This document shows, in pieces, positions 5,343-14,180 of a DNA stretch of 27,110 bases; the first letter of the stretch is position 1; each line of letters begins with the position of its first letter. The translations under genes and the position numbers were made by a program. The DNA lies in NCBI GenBank assembly GCA_905203555.1, contig CAJKWK010000037.1, forward strand, positions 1 to 27,110, given 5' to 3'. The stretch is from an uncultured Lachnospiraceae bacterium. Its GTDB lineage: Bacteria > Bacillota > Clostridia > Lachnospirales > Lachnospiraceae. The notes under the pieces are model-generated. The model worked only from the letters and a program-made list of their open reading frames with translations. It was not told where the DNA came from and searched no databases.

Positions 5343-7832
5343 TTAAAACTCCTGTGGTGTCACAGTTACTTTTTCCAGTTTCCAGATGTCTCTTACATAT
5401 TCTTCAATGGTACGGTCTGAAGTAAATTTACCGCAGCATGCTGTATTAAGCATTGCCATCTTCGCCCATCTGTCAGTATCACGATACGCTTCTTCCACTC
5501 TCTTCTGTGCATCTGCATAGGAACGGAAATCTTTTAAGATAAAGTAAGTATCTGCCTTATCCGTACACTGTGTATTTAACAAAGAATTATAAAGGTTCTT
5601 ATACATATTATGATCGCCATGTGCATAAGTTCCATCCATTAACTGATCAATGACACGTTTTAATTCCCAATCATTGAAATAAATATCTGTTGGATTATAT
5701 CCACCATGATTCTCATAATTGATCACTTCTTCAGAGCTTAATCCAAAGATAAACGCATTCTCAATTCCAACTTCTTCTACAATCTCAACATTGGCACCGT
5801 CCATAGTTCCTAATGTTGGCGCTCCATTCAACATAAACTTCATATTTCCTGTACCAGAAGCTTCTTTAGATGCTGTTGAAATCTGTTCACTTACATCTGC
5901 TGCCGCAAAAATCAGCTCAGCATTAGATACGCGATAATCTTCAATAAATACGACTTTCAGTTTACCATTGATACTTCTATCATTATTCACAACATCTGCT
6001 ACTGAATTGATGAGCTTAATTGTTTCTTTTGCTCTAAGATATCCTGCCGCTGCCTTTGCTCCGAAAATAAATGTTCTTGGATAGAAAGACATCTCCGGAT
6101 GCTCTTTAATCTGATTGTACAGATACATAACATGTAAGATATTCAATAACTGACGTTTGTACTCATGCAGACGTTTTACCTGTACATCAAAAATAGAACG
6201 TGGATCTACATCAATTCCATTGTGCTCTTTGATATATTTTGCAAGGCGTACTTTATTCTGATACTTGATCTGCATAAACTCTTTTCTCGCCTGCTCATCT
6301 TCTGCAAGTGGTTTCAACTTTTCAATCTGTGAAAGATCAGTCTTCCATCCATCTCCGATATGTTTTGTAATCCAGTCAGACAAAAGCGGATTTCCATGTG
6401 CCAGGAAACGTCTCTGTGTAATACCGTTTGTCTTATTATTGAATTTCTCCGGCATCATCTCATAGAAGTCACGCAGCTGTTCATTTTTCAGAATCTCCGT
6501 ATGCAGACGCGCTACACCGTTTACAGAAAATCCTGCGATGATTGCCATATTAGCCATACGGACCTGACCATCCCAAAGAATTGCCATCTTTTTGACTTTC
6601 TCTTCATTTCCAGGATATTTTGCCCGAACCTCGTTGACAAATCTTCGGTCAATTTCCTGTACAATCTGATAAATACGAGGAAGAAGTCTGGAGAACAGGT
6701 CAATCGGCCATTTTTCTAACGCTTCTGCCATAATGGTATGGTTTGTATACGCACAAGTTTTTGTGGTAACATCCCATGCTTCTTCCCAAGTCAGTCCTTC
6801 TTGGTCAATAAGAAGATGCATCAATTCCGGAACTGCCACTGTCGGATGTGTATCATTCATCTGAATAACAACTTTTTCATACAATTTTTTAATATCTTTA
6901 TGCTCACGTTTATACTTTGCAAGAATCTCCTGCAAACTTGCCGAAATAAAGAAATACTGCTGTTTCAGACGAAGTTCTTTTCCAGCATAATGATTATCAT
7001 TTGGATACAATACCTCTACAATTGTCTTGGCAAGATTTTCCTGCTCTACCGCTTTGTGATAATCTCCTCTGTCAAAAGAATCCAGCTGGAAGTCTGTGAT
7101 TGCCTTTGCATCCCAGATTCGCAATGTATTTACTACATGATTGTTATAACCTACAATCGGCATATCGTACGGAATTGCCAGTACAGACTCAAAGTCTTCC
7201 TGAATAAATTTATCTCTTCCTGTTTCAGCATCATGCTCAAAACGTACTTTTCCTCCAAAACGTACCTCTTTTGCATACTCATCTCTGCGAATTTCAAATG
7301 GATTACCATCTTTCAGCCAGTTATCCGGTGTTTCTACCTGATAACCGTCTTTGATCTTCTGTTTGAACATTCCATAGCGATACCGGATTCCACATCCGTA
7401 TGCCGGATAGTTCAGCGTTGCCAGAGAATCTAGGAAACATGCTGCCAGTCGTCCCAGTCCCCCATTACCAAGAGCCGCATCCGGCTCCTGGTCTTCAATT
7501 ACATTCAAATCAAATCCGAGTTCATCAAGCGCCTCTCTCACTTCATCATAAACTGTCATATTGATCAAGTTATTTCCAAGAGCACGCCCCATCAAAAACT
7601 CCATCGACATATAGTATACTGTCTTGGCGCCAGATTTTTTATATGCCGCCTGTGTAGAAAGCCAGTCGTCAATAATAGCATCTTTCAGTGCATAGCTGAC
7701 TGCCTGAAAAATCTGCTGCTGACTCGCTTCATCTACAGTTTTACGGTACAACGTCTTTACATTTTCCCGCACCATCTCTTTAAACGCTTCTTTATTAAAT
7801 TTTTTTCCTGTTGCTAAATTTGTGTTATCCAT
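5343..7832 (-). CDS. glgP: Glycogen/starch/maltodextrin phosphorylase
   Basis: 829 residues, the usual length for the GT35 family. It releases glucose 1-phosphate from alpha-1,4-glucan ends by phosphorolysis, using pyridoxal phosphate. The cofactor site is seen in EASGTGNMKFMLNGAPTLGT, with the Schiff-base lysine at K665. Other family stretches are EDQEPDAALGNGGLGRLAAC near the N terminus, NGITQRRFL and QVKRLHEYKRQLLN. A GGAATTGAG site lies 7-12 bases before the ATG and overlaps the ileS stop codon, which suggests translational coupling. No other glycogen gene is adjacent. Only 12 bp separates it from ileS, with no room for a terminator or promoter, so the main transcript should come from the ileS T-box promoter unless a promoter lies inside ileS. 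Confidence 0.97.
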   Translation of the reverse strand: MDNTNLATGKKFNKEAFKEMVRENVKTLYRKTVDEASQQQIFQAVSYALKDAIIDDWLSTQAAYKKSGAKTVYYMSMEFLMGRALGNNLINMTVYDEVREALDELGFDLNVIEDQEPDAALGNGGLGRLAACFLDSLATLNYPAYGCGIRYRYGMFKQKIKDGYQVETPDNWLKDGNPFEIRRDEYAKEVRFGGKVRFEHDAETGRDKFIQEDFESVLAIPYDMPIVGYNNHVVNTLRIWDAKAITDFQLDSFDRGDYHKAVEQENLAKTIVEVLYPNDNHYAGKELRLKQQYFFISASLQEILAKYKREHKDIKKLYEKVVIQMNDTHPTVAVPELMHLLIDQEGLTWEEAWDVTTKTCAYTNHTIMAEALEKWPIDLFSRLLPRIYQIVQEIDRRFVNEVRAKYPGNEEKVKKMAILWDGQVRMANMAIIAGFSVNGVARLHTEILKNEQLRDFYEMMPEKFNNKTNGITQRRFLAHGNPLLSDWITKHIGDGWKTDLSQIEKLKPLAEDEQARKEFMQIKYQNKVRLAKYIKEHNGIDVDPRSIFDVQVKRLHEYKRQLLNILHVMYLYNQIKEHPEMSFYPRTFIFGAKAAAGYLRAKETIKLINSVADVVNNDRSINGKLKVVFIEDYRVSNAELIFAAADVSEQISTASKEASGTGNMKFMLNGAPTLGTMDGANVEIVEEVGIENAFIFGLSSEEVINYENHGGYNPTDIYFNDWELKRVIDQLMDGTYAHGDHNMYKNLYNSLLNTQCTDKADTYFILKDFRSYADAQKRVEEAYRDTDRWAKMAMLNTACCGKFTSDRTIEEYVRDIWKLEKVTVTPQEF

Positions 7833-7844
7833 TTTCTCAATTCC

Positions 7845-10800
7845 TTACTTTTCTTCTTTTTGAACGCCGAGAGTTACTGCCTCGCCATTCACTTTCCACT
7901 CTTTAACGTATCCGGCCGGTTCTGCTTTTATCACAGAAATTGCCAGAACTTCTTTTCCGATCTTATCTGCATATTTTTCAAATACATTCTCTGCCTTTTC
8001 GCTGCCCTGATAAGTTACAAAAATTTGATCCATAACTTCAAATCCGGCTTCTTTACGCATTGTTTGAATTTTGCTGATAATTTCTCTTACAAAGCCTTCT
8101 TCTAACAATTCTTCCGTCAGGTTAGTATCCAGAACTACCGTAATTCCATTATCATTTTCTGACACAAAGCCTTCCACCTGTGCTGTTTCGATCAACAGAT
8201 CTTCTTTAAACAAAAGAACTTCCTGTCCATTTACGTCAAGTTTTAAAGAACCATTTGCATTCAGTTCATCCATTGCAGCATTGCCGTCTAACTGATCCAA
8301 TGCATTTTTGATTCCTCCTAACAGTTTACCATATTTTGGTCCAACTGTCTTCAATTGCGGTTTAAAACTATAAGAAGTAAAGTCACGAACATCTGCGGTA
8401 AATTTCACATTCTTAACATTCAGCTCATCCGCTACAATTTCCTGATAAAATTCCGGAAGGTCAAATTCTGCTTTCACAAACATATGTCCGATTGGCTGAC
8501 GATTCTTAATATTGGATGTATTTCGACATGCACGTCCCATTACAACCAGTTTCAGAACATGTTCCATATTGGCTTCCAGCTCTCTGTCGATGAACTTCTC
8601 ATCTGCTGCCGGATAATCACACAAGTGAATACTTTCCGGTGCATCAGCGTCAATACTGCATACCAGATTCTGATAAATTTCCTCTGTCATAAACGGAATC
8701 ATCGGAGCTGCTACTTTTGAAACAGTTACAAGCGCTGTATACAGTGTCATGTATGCATTGATCTTATCCTGTTCCATTCCTTTTGCCCAGAAACGCTCAC
8801 GACTTCTTCTTACATACCAGTTACTCATGTCATCCACAAAATCCTGAAGTGCTCTTGCACTCTCCGGAATCCGATAATTTGCAAGATTATCGTCTACTGT
8901 CTGGATCAACGTATTCAGCTTGGACAACAGCCACTTGTCCATAACAGACAATTTTTCATAATCCAATGTATACTTCGTAGCGTCAAACTCATCAATATTT
9001 GCATACAGCACAAAGAATGCATAGGTATTCCACAGAGTACCCATAAATTTACGCTGTCCCTCTGTTACAGCCTTTCCATGGAAACGATTCGGCAGCCATG
9101 GTGCACTATTCACATAGAAATACCAGCGGATTGCATCTGCTCCATACGTCTGAAGTGCATCAAACGGATCAACTGCATTTCCCTTGGATTTACTCATCTT
9201 CTGTCCATTCTCATCCTGCACATGACCAAGAACAATAACATTCTGATATGGCGCTTTGTTGAACAGGAGTGTTGAAATTGCAAGCAGGGAATAGAACCAT
9301 CCACGCGTCTGGTCTACCGCCTCAGAAATAAACTGAGCCGGGAACTGCTGCTCAAATAATTCCTTATTTTCAAACGGATAATGATGCTGTGCAAACGGCA
9401 TGGATCCGCTGTCAAACCAGCAGTCAATTACTTCCGGCACACGATGCATCGGTTTTCCACACTTTGGACACCGGATTGTTACTTCATCGATATACGGTCT
9501 GTGTAATTCAATTTCATCCGGACAATTATCGGACATGGATTTCAGTTCTTCAATGCTTCCGATAGAGTGCATATGTCCACACTCACATTCCCAGATATTT
9601 AAAGGTGTTCCCCAATAACGGTTACGACTGATTCCCCAATCCTGTACATTTTCAAGCCAGTCACCAAAACGGCCTTTTCCGATACTTTCTGGAATCCAGT
9701 TGATTGTATTATTATTTGCAATCAAATCTTCTTTGACATCTGTCATTTTAATAAACCAAGACTCACGTGCATAATAAATCAAAGGAGTATCACATCTCCA
9801 GCAATGCGGATAACTATGCTCAAACTTTGGAGCATCAAAAAGCTGACCTCTGGACTCCAGATCTTTCAATACTTCCGGATCTGCTTTCTTTACAAATAAT
9901 CCTGCAAATGGTGTGGACTCAGCCATATTTCCCTTTTCATCTACAAGCTGTACAAACGGCAGGTCATATTTTCTTCCGACCTGAGCATCATCTTCTCCAA
10001 ATGCTGGTGCAATATGAACAACACCTGTACCATCGGTCAGAGTTACATAAGTATCGCACACTACATAGAAGGCTTTCTTATGCTGTTTCTCAGCCAGATC
10101 TGCAGCACACTGATACAGTGGTTCATACTCTTTTCCTTCTAATTCTGTTCCCTTATAAGTTTCCAGAACTTCGTAGGCAGCCTTTCCTTCTTCTGCTAAT
10201 TTTCCAAGAACTGTATCCAACAACGCAACTGCCATATAATACGTGTATCCATCTGCAGCCTTTACCTTTGCATAATCTTCATCTGGGTTTACACAAAGCG
10301 CCAAGTTAGATGGCAATGTCCATGGAGTTGTTGTCCATGCCAGAATATATGCATCCTCATCCTTTACTTTAAAGCGAACAATTGCAGAACGCTCTTTCAC
10401 ATCCTTATATCCCTGTGCAACTTCCTGTGCGGAAAGCGGTGTTCCACAACGCGGACAATATGGTACAATCTTAAATCCTTTATACAAAAGTCCCTTATCC
10501 CAAATCTGCTTCAGTGCCCACCATTCAGACTCAATAAAATTGTTATCATAAGTAACGTAAGGGTTGTCCATATCTGCCCAGAAACCAACAGTACTGGAGA
10601 AATCCTCCCACATCCCCTTATATTTCCATACACTTTCTTTACATTTATCAATAAATGGCTCCAAACCATATTCCTCAATCTGATCTTTTCCATCCAGACC
10701 GAGCAGCTTTTCTACTTCCAGTTCAACCGGAAGTCCATGGGTATCCCAGCCAGCTTTTCTAGGTACTTCATATCCTTTCATAGTACGATAACGTGGAATC

Positions 10801-11000
10801 ATATCTTTGATTACACGTGTCAGCACATGTCCGATATGCGGCTTACCATTGGCAGTCGGAGGTCCGTCATAAAAGGTATACATCGGACTACCTTCCCGTT
10901 CTTTCATACTCTTCTGGAAAATATCATGATCTGCCCAGAACTTTTCTACTTCTTTTTCACGTTCCACGAAATTCATATCCGTAGATACTTTCTTATACAT
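7845..11000 (-). CDS. ileS: Isoleucyl-tRNA synthetase, long (type 2-like) form
   Basis: 1051-residue class I synthetase that charges tRNA-Ile. HIGH is at 55-58 (PTANGKPHIGHV) and KMSKS at 601-605. A CP1 editing domain lies between them, with the TTTPWTLPSN editing motif. Two Cys-rich clusters (CPRCG near 184 and CPKCG further on) flank the core, and the anticodon-binding and C-terminal extension regions complete it. The length, about 130 residues more than the Bacillus enzyme, and the overall layout fit the eukaryote-like type 2 IleRS. Members of that class are often insensitive to mupirocin, but sensitivity cannot be judged here. AGGAAG precedes the ATG. Expression is controlled by an upstream T-box. 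Confidence 0.97.
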   Translation of the reverse strand: MYKKVSTDMNFVEREKEVEKFWADHDIFQKSMKEREGSPMYTFYDGPPTANGKPHIGHVLTRVIKDMIPRYRTMKGYEVPRKAGWDTHGLPVELEVEKLLGLDGKDQIEEYGLEPFIDKCKESVWKYKGMWEDFSSTVGFWADMDNPYVTYDNNFIESEWWALKQIWDKGLLYKGFKIVPYCPRCGTPLSAQEVAQGYKDVKERSAIVRFKVKDEDAYILAWTTTPWTLPSNLALCVNPDEDYAKVKAADGYTYYMAVALLDTVLGKLAEEGKAAYEVLETYKGTELEGKEYEPLYQCAADLAEKQHKKAFYVVCDTYVTLTDGTGVVHIAPAFGEDDAQVGRKYDLPFVQLVDEKGNMAESTPFAGLFVKKADPEVLKDLESRGQLFDAPKFEHSYPHCWRCDTPLIYYARESWFIKMTDVKEDLIANNNTINWIPESIGKGRFGDWLENVQDWGISRNRYWGTPLNIWECECGHMHSIGSIEELKSMSDNCPDEIELHRPYIDEVTIRCPKCGKPMHRVPEVIDCWFDSGSMPFAQHHYPFENKELFEQQFPAQFISEAVDQTRGWFYSLLAISTLLFNKAPYQNVIVLGHVQDENGQKMSKSKGNAVDPFDALQTYGADAIRWYFYVNSAPWLPNRFHGKAVTEGQRKFMGTLWNTYAFFVLYANIDEFDATKYTLDYEKLSVMDKWLLSKLNTLIQTVDDNLANYRIPESARALQDFVDDMSNWYVRRSRERFWAKGMEQDKINAYMTLYTALVTVSKVAAPMIPFMTEEIYQNLVCSIDADAPESIHLCDYPAADEKFIDRELEANMEHVLKLVVMGRACRNTSNIKNRQPIGHMFVKAEFDLPEFYQEIVADELNVKNVKFTADVRDFTSYSFKPQLKTVGPKYGKLLGGIKNALDQLDGNAAMDELNANGSLKLDVNGQEVLLFKEDLLIETAQVEGFVSENDNGITVVLDTNLTEELLEEGFVREIISKIQTMRKEAGFEVMDQIFVTYQGSEKAENVFEKYADKIGKEVLAISVIKAEPAGYVKEWKVNGEAVTLGVQKEEK

Positions 11001-11052
11001 TGCTCTTCTTCCTTTCTGTAAAACATTTCGTTTTTAGTTTTTTATAAGATTG

Positions 11053-11088
11053 AAAAAAACCCTCCGTCCTGTAACAGGACGAAGGGTT
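11053..11088 (-). terminator. T-box terminator hairpin
   Basis: Minus-strand arms AACCCTTCGTCCTG and CAGGACGGAGGGTT with loop TTA run into a T-tract. The left arm is the part that would pair with the T-box in the antiterminator. Confidence 0.93.
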
Positions 11089-11310
11089 GAATCTTCGCTT
11101 ATACCACCTTTACAACATACTCCGGCTTTTACGGCCTTCCATACGCGTTCCGTTAACGGCAGAACTCCGGCAGTCCCTACTGCAAGTATCATATCACTCA
11201 GTTCGGAAACTGCAGCTCAGAAGTGATATTCAAAAATAACTTACTCATACCGGACTCACACCCACTCCGGCTCGCTGTGACTTTGTGTTATTCCCTACTG
11301 TCTTCGTCAA
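11053..11310 (-). promoter_or_regulatory. T-box riboswitch, isoleucine specifier
   Basis: The leader of ileS folds as a T-box. On the minus strand stem I begins near GACGAAGACAGTAGGG and continues through the AGCGAGCCGGAG...GTGAGTCCGG stem. The specifier region reads GAATATCACTTC, giving AUC (11225-11227) for isoleucine. The T-box sequence is a variant, AAAGGTGGTATAAGCG, just before a strong terminator. Uncharged tRNA-Ile would pair at both the specifier and the T-box bulge and favour the antiterminator, turning on ileS and whatever is co-transcribed with it. Confidence 0.93.
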
Positions 11311-11339
11311 TGCTTTTTCAATCTCTTATATACGGGGTA

Positions 11340-11368
11340 ATTATATAAAAAATCAGAAAAAAAGTCAA
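11340..11368 (-). promoter_or_regulatory. Promoter of the ileS-glgP unit
   Basis: -35 TTGACT (11363-11368), 17-base spacer, -10 TATAAT (11340-11345). Initiation would fall about 25 bases before T-box stem I. Confidence 0.88.
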
Positions 11369-11370
11369 GT

Positions 11371-11414
11371 AAAAAGCACCATAGCGTCGATTCTGACAAT
11401 CTGACTATGATGCT
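11371..11414 (-). terminator. Terminator of the dac-PcsB-like unit
   Basis: Minus-strand arms AGCATCATAG and CTATGGTGCT pair over 10 bases with one U-G wobble. The loop itself contains GATT/AATC, and TTTTT follows. The T-run ends just before the ileS -35 box. Confidence 0.85.
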
Positions 11415-11421
11415 CTGTTTC

Positions 11422-12462
11422 TTACCAATCTGTATAAATATCTATTGTTCCACTGGCACAACCGGAATCGTATACCTTTCCTGTTCCCAAAGAAGTCTCC
11501 ACAATCGTTCCCTTCGGATGATCGCTGCTCGCTACACAAATATAATTATTCTCGTCACGCACCGTACCATCAGATGCCACATGACGTCCCGGAATATTTA
11601 AGCCATATCCCGGCAACACCTTCTGAGAATAATAGGTTTCTCTGTGTCCGTTGAAATAGACAACTCCAATCCAGGGATTTAACTGTCCCGGACCGGATGG
11701 ATAATTATATCCGCCGCCGCTATTGGAACCACCATTGTTGGACCCATTATTATTTGATCCATTATTATTCTGACCGTTTCCGGTACTTCCGCTATTACCT
11801 GTATTACTATTTGCCGAATTATTTGCCTGGGCATTTTGCTGCGCTGCCTGCTGTGCTTTTAATTCAGCAATTGCAGCCTTCAATTCTGTTAAATCTGTTG
11901 ATGTAGAAGTAGCTTTTTTATTTAATTCTTCCCACTTTTTATTCAGCTCTTCTTCCATCTCTTTGTATGAATTCTGCTGTTCTTTTAAGCTCTTTTCTTC
12001 TTCTTCAATTGTGCTTCGCAAATCTTGAAGTGCCTGAAACATTCCTCTGTCATACTCGCTTAATTTCTGGACAAAATGAACTTTATTCACGAGTTCCGAT
12101 AAGCTCTCCGCTGAGAAGATCATTTCCAGTAACGAGGCATCGCTGTTTTCATAAATATACTGGATACGTACCTTCATATCCTCATAATAGGCATCCTCAT
12201 TATTCTTAGCGATTTCCAATTGTTCCTGGGCCCTGATAATATTATTATTGACGGTTTCCATCTCTACTTCATTATCAGCAATCTCTTCACTAATCTGAAG
12301 AATTTCACCATTGAGACTGTCTAGCTCACTTTGCAGCCCCGAAGACTTGCGCTCCATACTATCCAGCTCATCTGCAGAGACATTCAAGACGGGACAAAGA
12401 AAACTAAATACGCATATCCAGGCAGTCATCTTCTGTAGCAATCGATTTCGTTTTGTTTTCAT
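11422..12462 (-). CDS. Secreted PcsB-like coiled-coil protein with C-terminal 3D (double-psi barrel) domain
   Basis: About 346 residues. A signal peptide (roughly 1-31, ending LNVSA-DELDS) leads into a long coiled coil (about 32-200) like the N terminus of PcsB/CwlO peptidoglycan hydrolases. An Asn/Gly/Ser-rich linker follows, then a C-terminal domain with ICVASSDHPKGTIVETSLGT and VYDSGCASGTIDIYTDW. The latter resembles the 3D domain (three conserved Asp) found in YocH- and resuscitation-type wall enzymes. The usual NlpC/P60 or CHAP domain of PcsB proteins is absent, so it may be a lytic transglycosylase-like or wall-binding protein. I start at the ATG at 12462, right before the signal peptide; the longer start at 12519 has a weak site and would add 19 polar residues. 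It follows the carboxypeptidase gene by about 63 bp with no terminator, and ends in a strong one. Confidence 0.85.
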   Translation of the reverse strand: MKTKRNRLLQKMTAWICVFSFLCPVLNVSADELDSMERKSSGLQSELDSLNGEILQISEEIADNEVEMETVNNNIIRAQEQLEIAKNNEDAYYEDMKVRIQYIYENSDASLLEMIFSAESLSELVNKVHFVQKLSEYDRGMFQALQDLRSTIEEEEKSLKEQQNSYKEMEEELNKKWEELNKKATSTSTDLTELKAAIAELKAQQAAQQNAQANNSANSNTGNSGSTGNGQNNNGSNNNGSNNGGSNSGGGYNYPSGPGQLNPWIGVVYFNGHRETYYSQKVLPGYGLNIPGRHVASDGTVRDENNYICVASSDHPKGTIVETSLGTGKVYDSGCASGTIDIYTDW

Positions 12463-12525
12463 AATACCTGCTCTTTCTTGAAAATATTTTTCAATTCTTT
12501 TTGATTGAGTATCGTCCATATTCTA

Positions 12526-14013
12526 CTATCTTTTCTTCGGCTTGTCAAATTGGGAATAACTTCCTTTTCGTCTTTTGCGAGATTCAGCCGCACGTCTTCG
12601 CCGCATCCGTTTTTGTTTCTCCTGCCATTTCTTATAACGCAAATATTTCCGGTAAAACAGTGCAGCTGCTATAACTACGATCAACAGCACCACCGCAGCA
12701 ACCGCAATGATAACCTTTTTCGTACTCTTCACAGTCTCCTCTTTTGATTCCTTGCTCTCTTCGTCACGAACTACACTCTTTTCATTCGTATTTGTTTTCA
12801 ACGAAACTTTTGTCTTTCCAATAATCTGCCCTTCATACGTATAGACTGCTGTTCCGTCCTGTTTTGTATCTTCTTTTATTTCACACTTTATCTTCTCTTT
12901 ATCCACTGTATCCAGATTCTTCGGTAGTACTGCATAGGCATTTTCATCTGTGAAACTTTTGATTTCATCCATTGTATCTGTCACACCCAACTCAGCTAAC
13001 GGAACCTTCGTAAAATTATTAAAAACATATTCCATCATAGCTTTTGTATCTGTATATGCGTCTACACCATAATCCTGTAAAACAACTGCTGCCAGCTGCA
13101 ATTCCCCATTATCAGCCATTGTTACAAGTGTTGTTCCGGACTGATCTGTATATCCGGTCTTACCACCTGTACAATACTCATAATAATATGCATTTTCCGG
13201 CCAAAGCATTTTATGATTTTGCTGAAATACCCGTTCCTCATCTACCAGATTTGTAGGGGGAATCCGGTATTCCAATATATCCATAATATTACGAAATTCT
13301 TCCTGTTGATATACCGCAGATGCAATCAAAGCCATATCATGTGCAGTTGTATAATGCTCTTCATCGTGAAGTCCGTTTGGATTGACCCAGTGAGAATTTG
13401 TACAGCCAAGTTCCTTTGCACGTGTATTCATTAACTCAATAAACGTATCATAGCCGCCATTTAAATGCGTGATTCCGGTACTTTCCGCTACGGCATAAGA
13501 TACTTCATTTGCCGATGCAAGCAAAACAGCTCTTAATGCATCTTTCATGCTGATTTCTTCTCCCGGACGCATTCCGATATGTGCATCATCCCAATTTAAA
13601 ATATCAACACTTGCCTGCGAAAAAGTTACCTTATCTGTCAACTCCGCATTTTCTAAAGCAACCAAAGTTGTCAAAAGTTTTGTAATACTTGCCGGAAAAT
13701 GCCTTTCCTCCGCCTTCTTCGAATAAAGAATCGCACCACTATTCATATCCATAACAATCGCTGAGTGCGCATATACCGCTGGACCGGCAGGCCAATTCTC
13801 CAACTGATCTGTCTCGCTTGGAGTCTCCAATGCTTCCTTTCGCTCAGCTTCTAATTTTGCCTCAGCCTCCGCAGCTAATTGCTCTGCAGTCTTTTCTTCA
13901 TTATTTAGATCTCCATCCTGTACCTGTACTTCTTCTGCAAAAGTAAGCTGTACCGGCTGCATCGCCAAAAGCATAACACCCAGTATCCCTGCAACAAATT
14001 TTTTAAACATCAT
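12526..14013 (-). CDS. D-alanyl-D-alanine carboxypeptidase (low-molecular-weight PBP, DacF/PBP5 type)
   Basis: 495 residues. A signal peptide is followed by an Ala/Glu-rich segment and then the serine peptidase S11 domain with all three active-site motifs: S109-I-T-K112, S167-A-N169 and K285-T-G287. It trims the terminal D-Ala of peptidoglycan pentapeptides outside the membrane and is inhibited by beta-lactams. Instead of the short amphipathic anchor helix of PBP5, it ends in a clear membrane helix (about 434-454) and a 41-residue, very Arg/Lys-rich cytoplasmic tail. AAGGAG precedes the start; either of two adjacent ATGs could be used. The next gene is another wall protein, so the pair is likely co-transcribed from the promoter at 14095-14123. 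Confidence 0.93.
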   Translation of the reverse strand: MMFKKFVAGILGVMLLAMQPVQLTFAEEVQVQDGDLNNEEKTAEQLAAEAEAKLEAERKEALETPSETDQLENWPAGPAVYAHSAIVMDMNSGAILYSKKAEERHFPASITKLLTTLVALENAELTDKVTFSQASVDILNWDDAHIGMRPGEEISMKDALRAVLLASANEVSYAVAESTGITHLNGGYDTFIELMNTRAKELGCTNSHWVNPNGLHDEEHYTTAHDMALIASAVYQQEEFRNIMDILEYRIPPTNLVDEERVFQQNHKMLWPENAYYYEYCTGGKTGYTDQSGTTLVTMADNGELQLAAVVLQDYGVDAYTDTKAMMEYVFNNFTKVPLAELGVTDTMDEIKSFTDENAYAVLPKNLDTVDKEKIKCEIKEDTKQDGTAVYTYEGQIIGKTKVSLKTNTNEKSVVRDEESKESKEETVKSTKKVIIAVAAVVLLIVVIAAALFYRKYLRYKKWQEKQKRMRRRRAAESRKRRKGSYSQFDKPKKR

Positions 14014-14094
14014 TCCAAAGTATCTCCTTTGACTTTGATTCCAATCACCATTCTTCTTGCATAATTATTATTCTTAATTCATAGCAATTATATC

Positions 14095-14123
14095 ATAATA
14101 TCGTGATATAGGATATCCGTCAA
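14095..14123 (-). promoter_or_regulatory. Promoter of the dac unit with a palindrome in the spacer
   Basis: -35 TTGACG (14118-14123), 17 bases, -10 TATTAT (14095-14100). Between the boxes and reaching the -10 lies ATATCACGATAT, arms ATATC/GATAT, a candidate operator for an unknown regulator. Confidence 0.65.
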
Positions 14124-14152
14124 CCTCGAATACACACGAATAGCCTCTCAGA

Positions 14153-14166
14153 AATCCCCGGGGATT
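14153..14166. repeat. 14-bp perfect palindrome
   Basis: AATCCCCGGGGATT lies just after the Rpn-family gene. Outer bases CAGA/TCTG can extend the stem across a small bulge on the minus strand. With no T-tract it is at best a weak end-of-transcript structure. Confidence 0.5.
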
Positions 14167-14180
14167 CCTTCTGCGACTTC

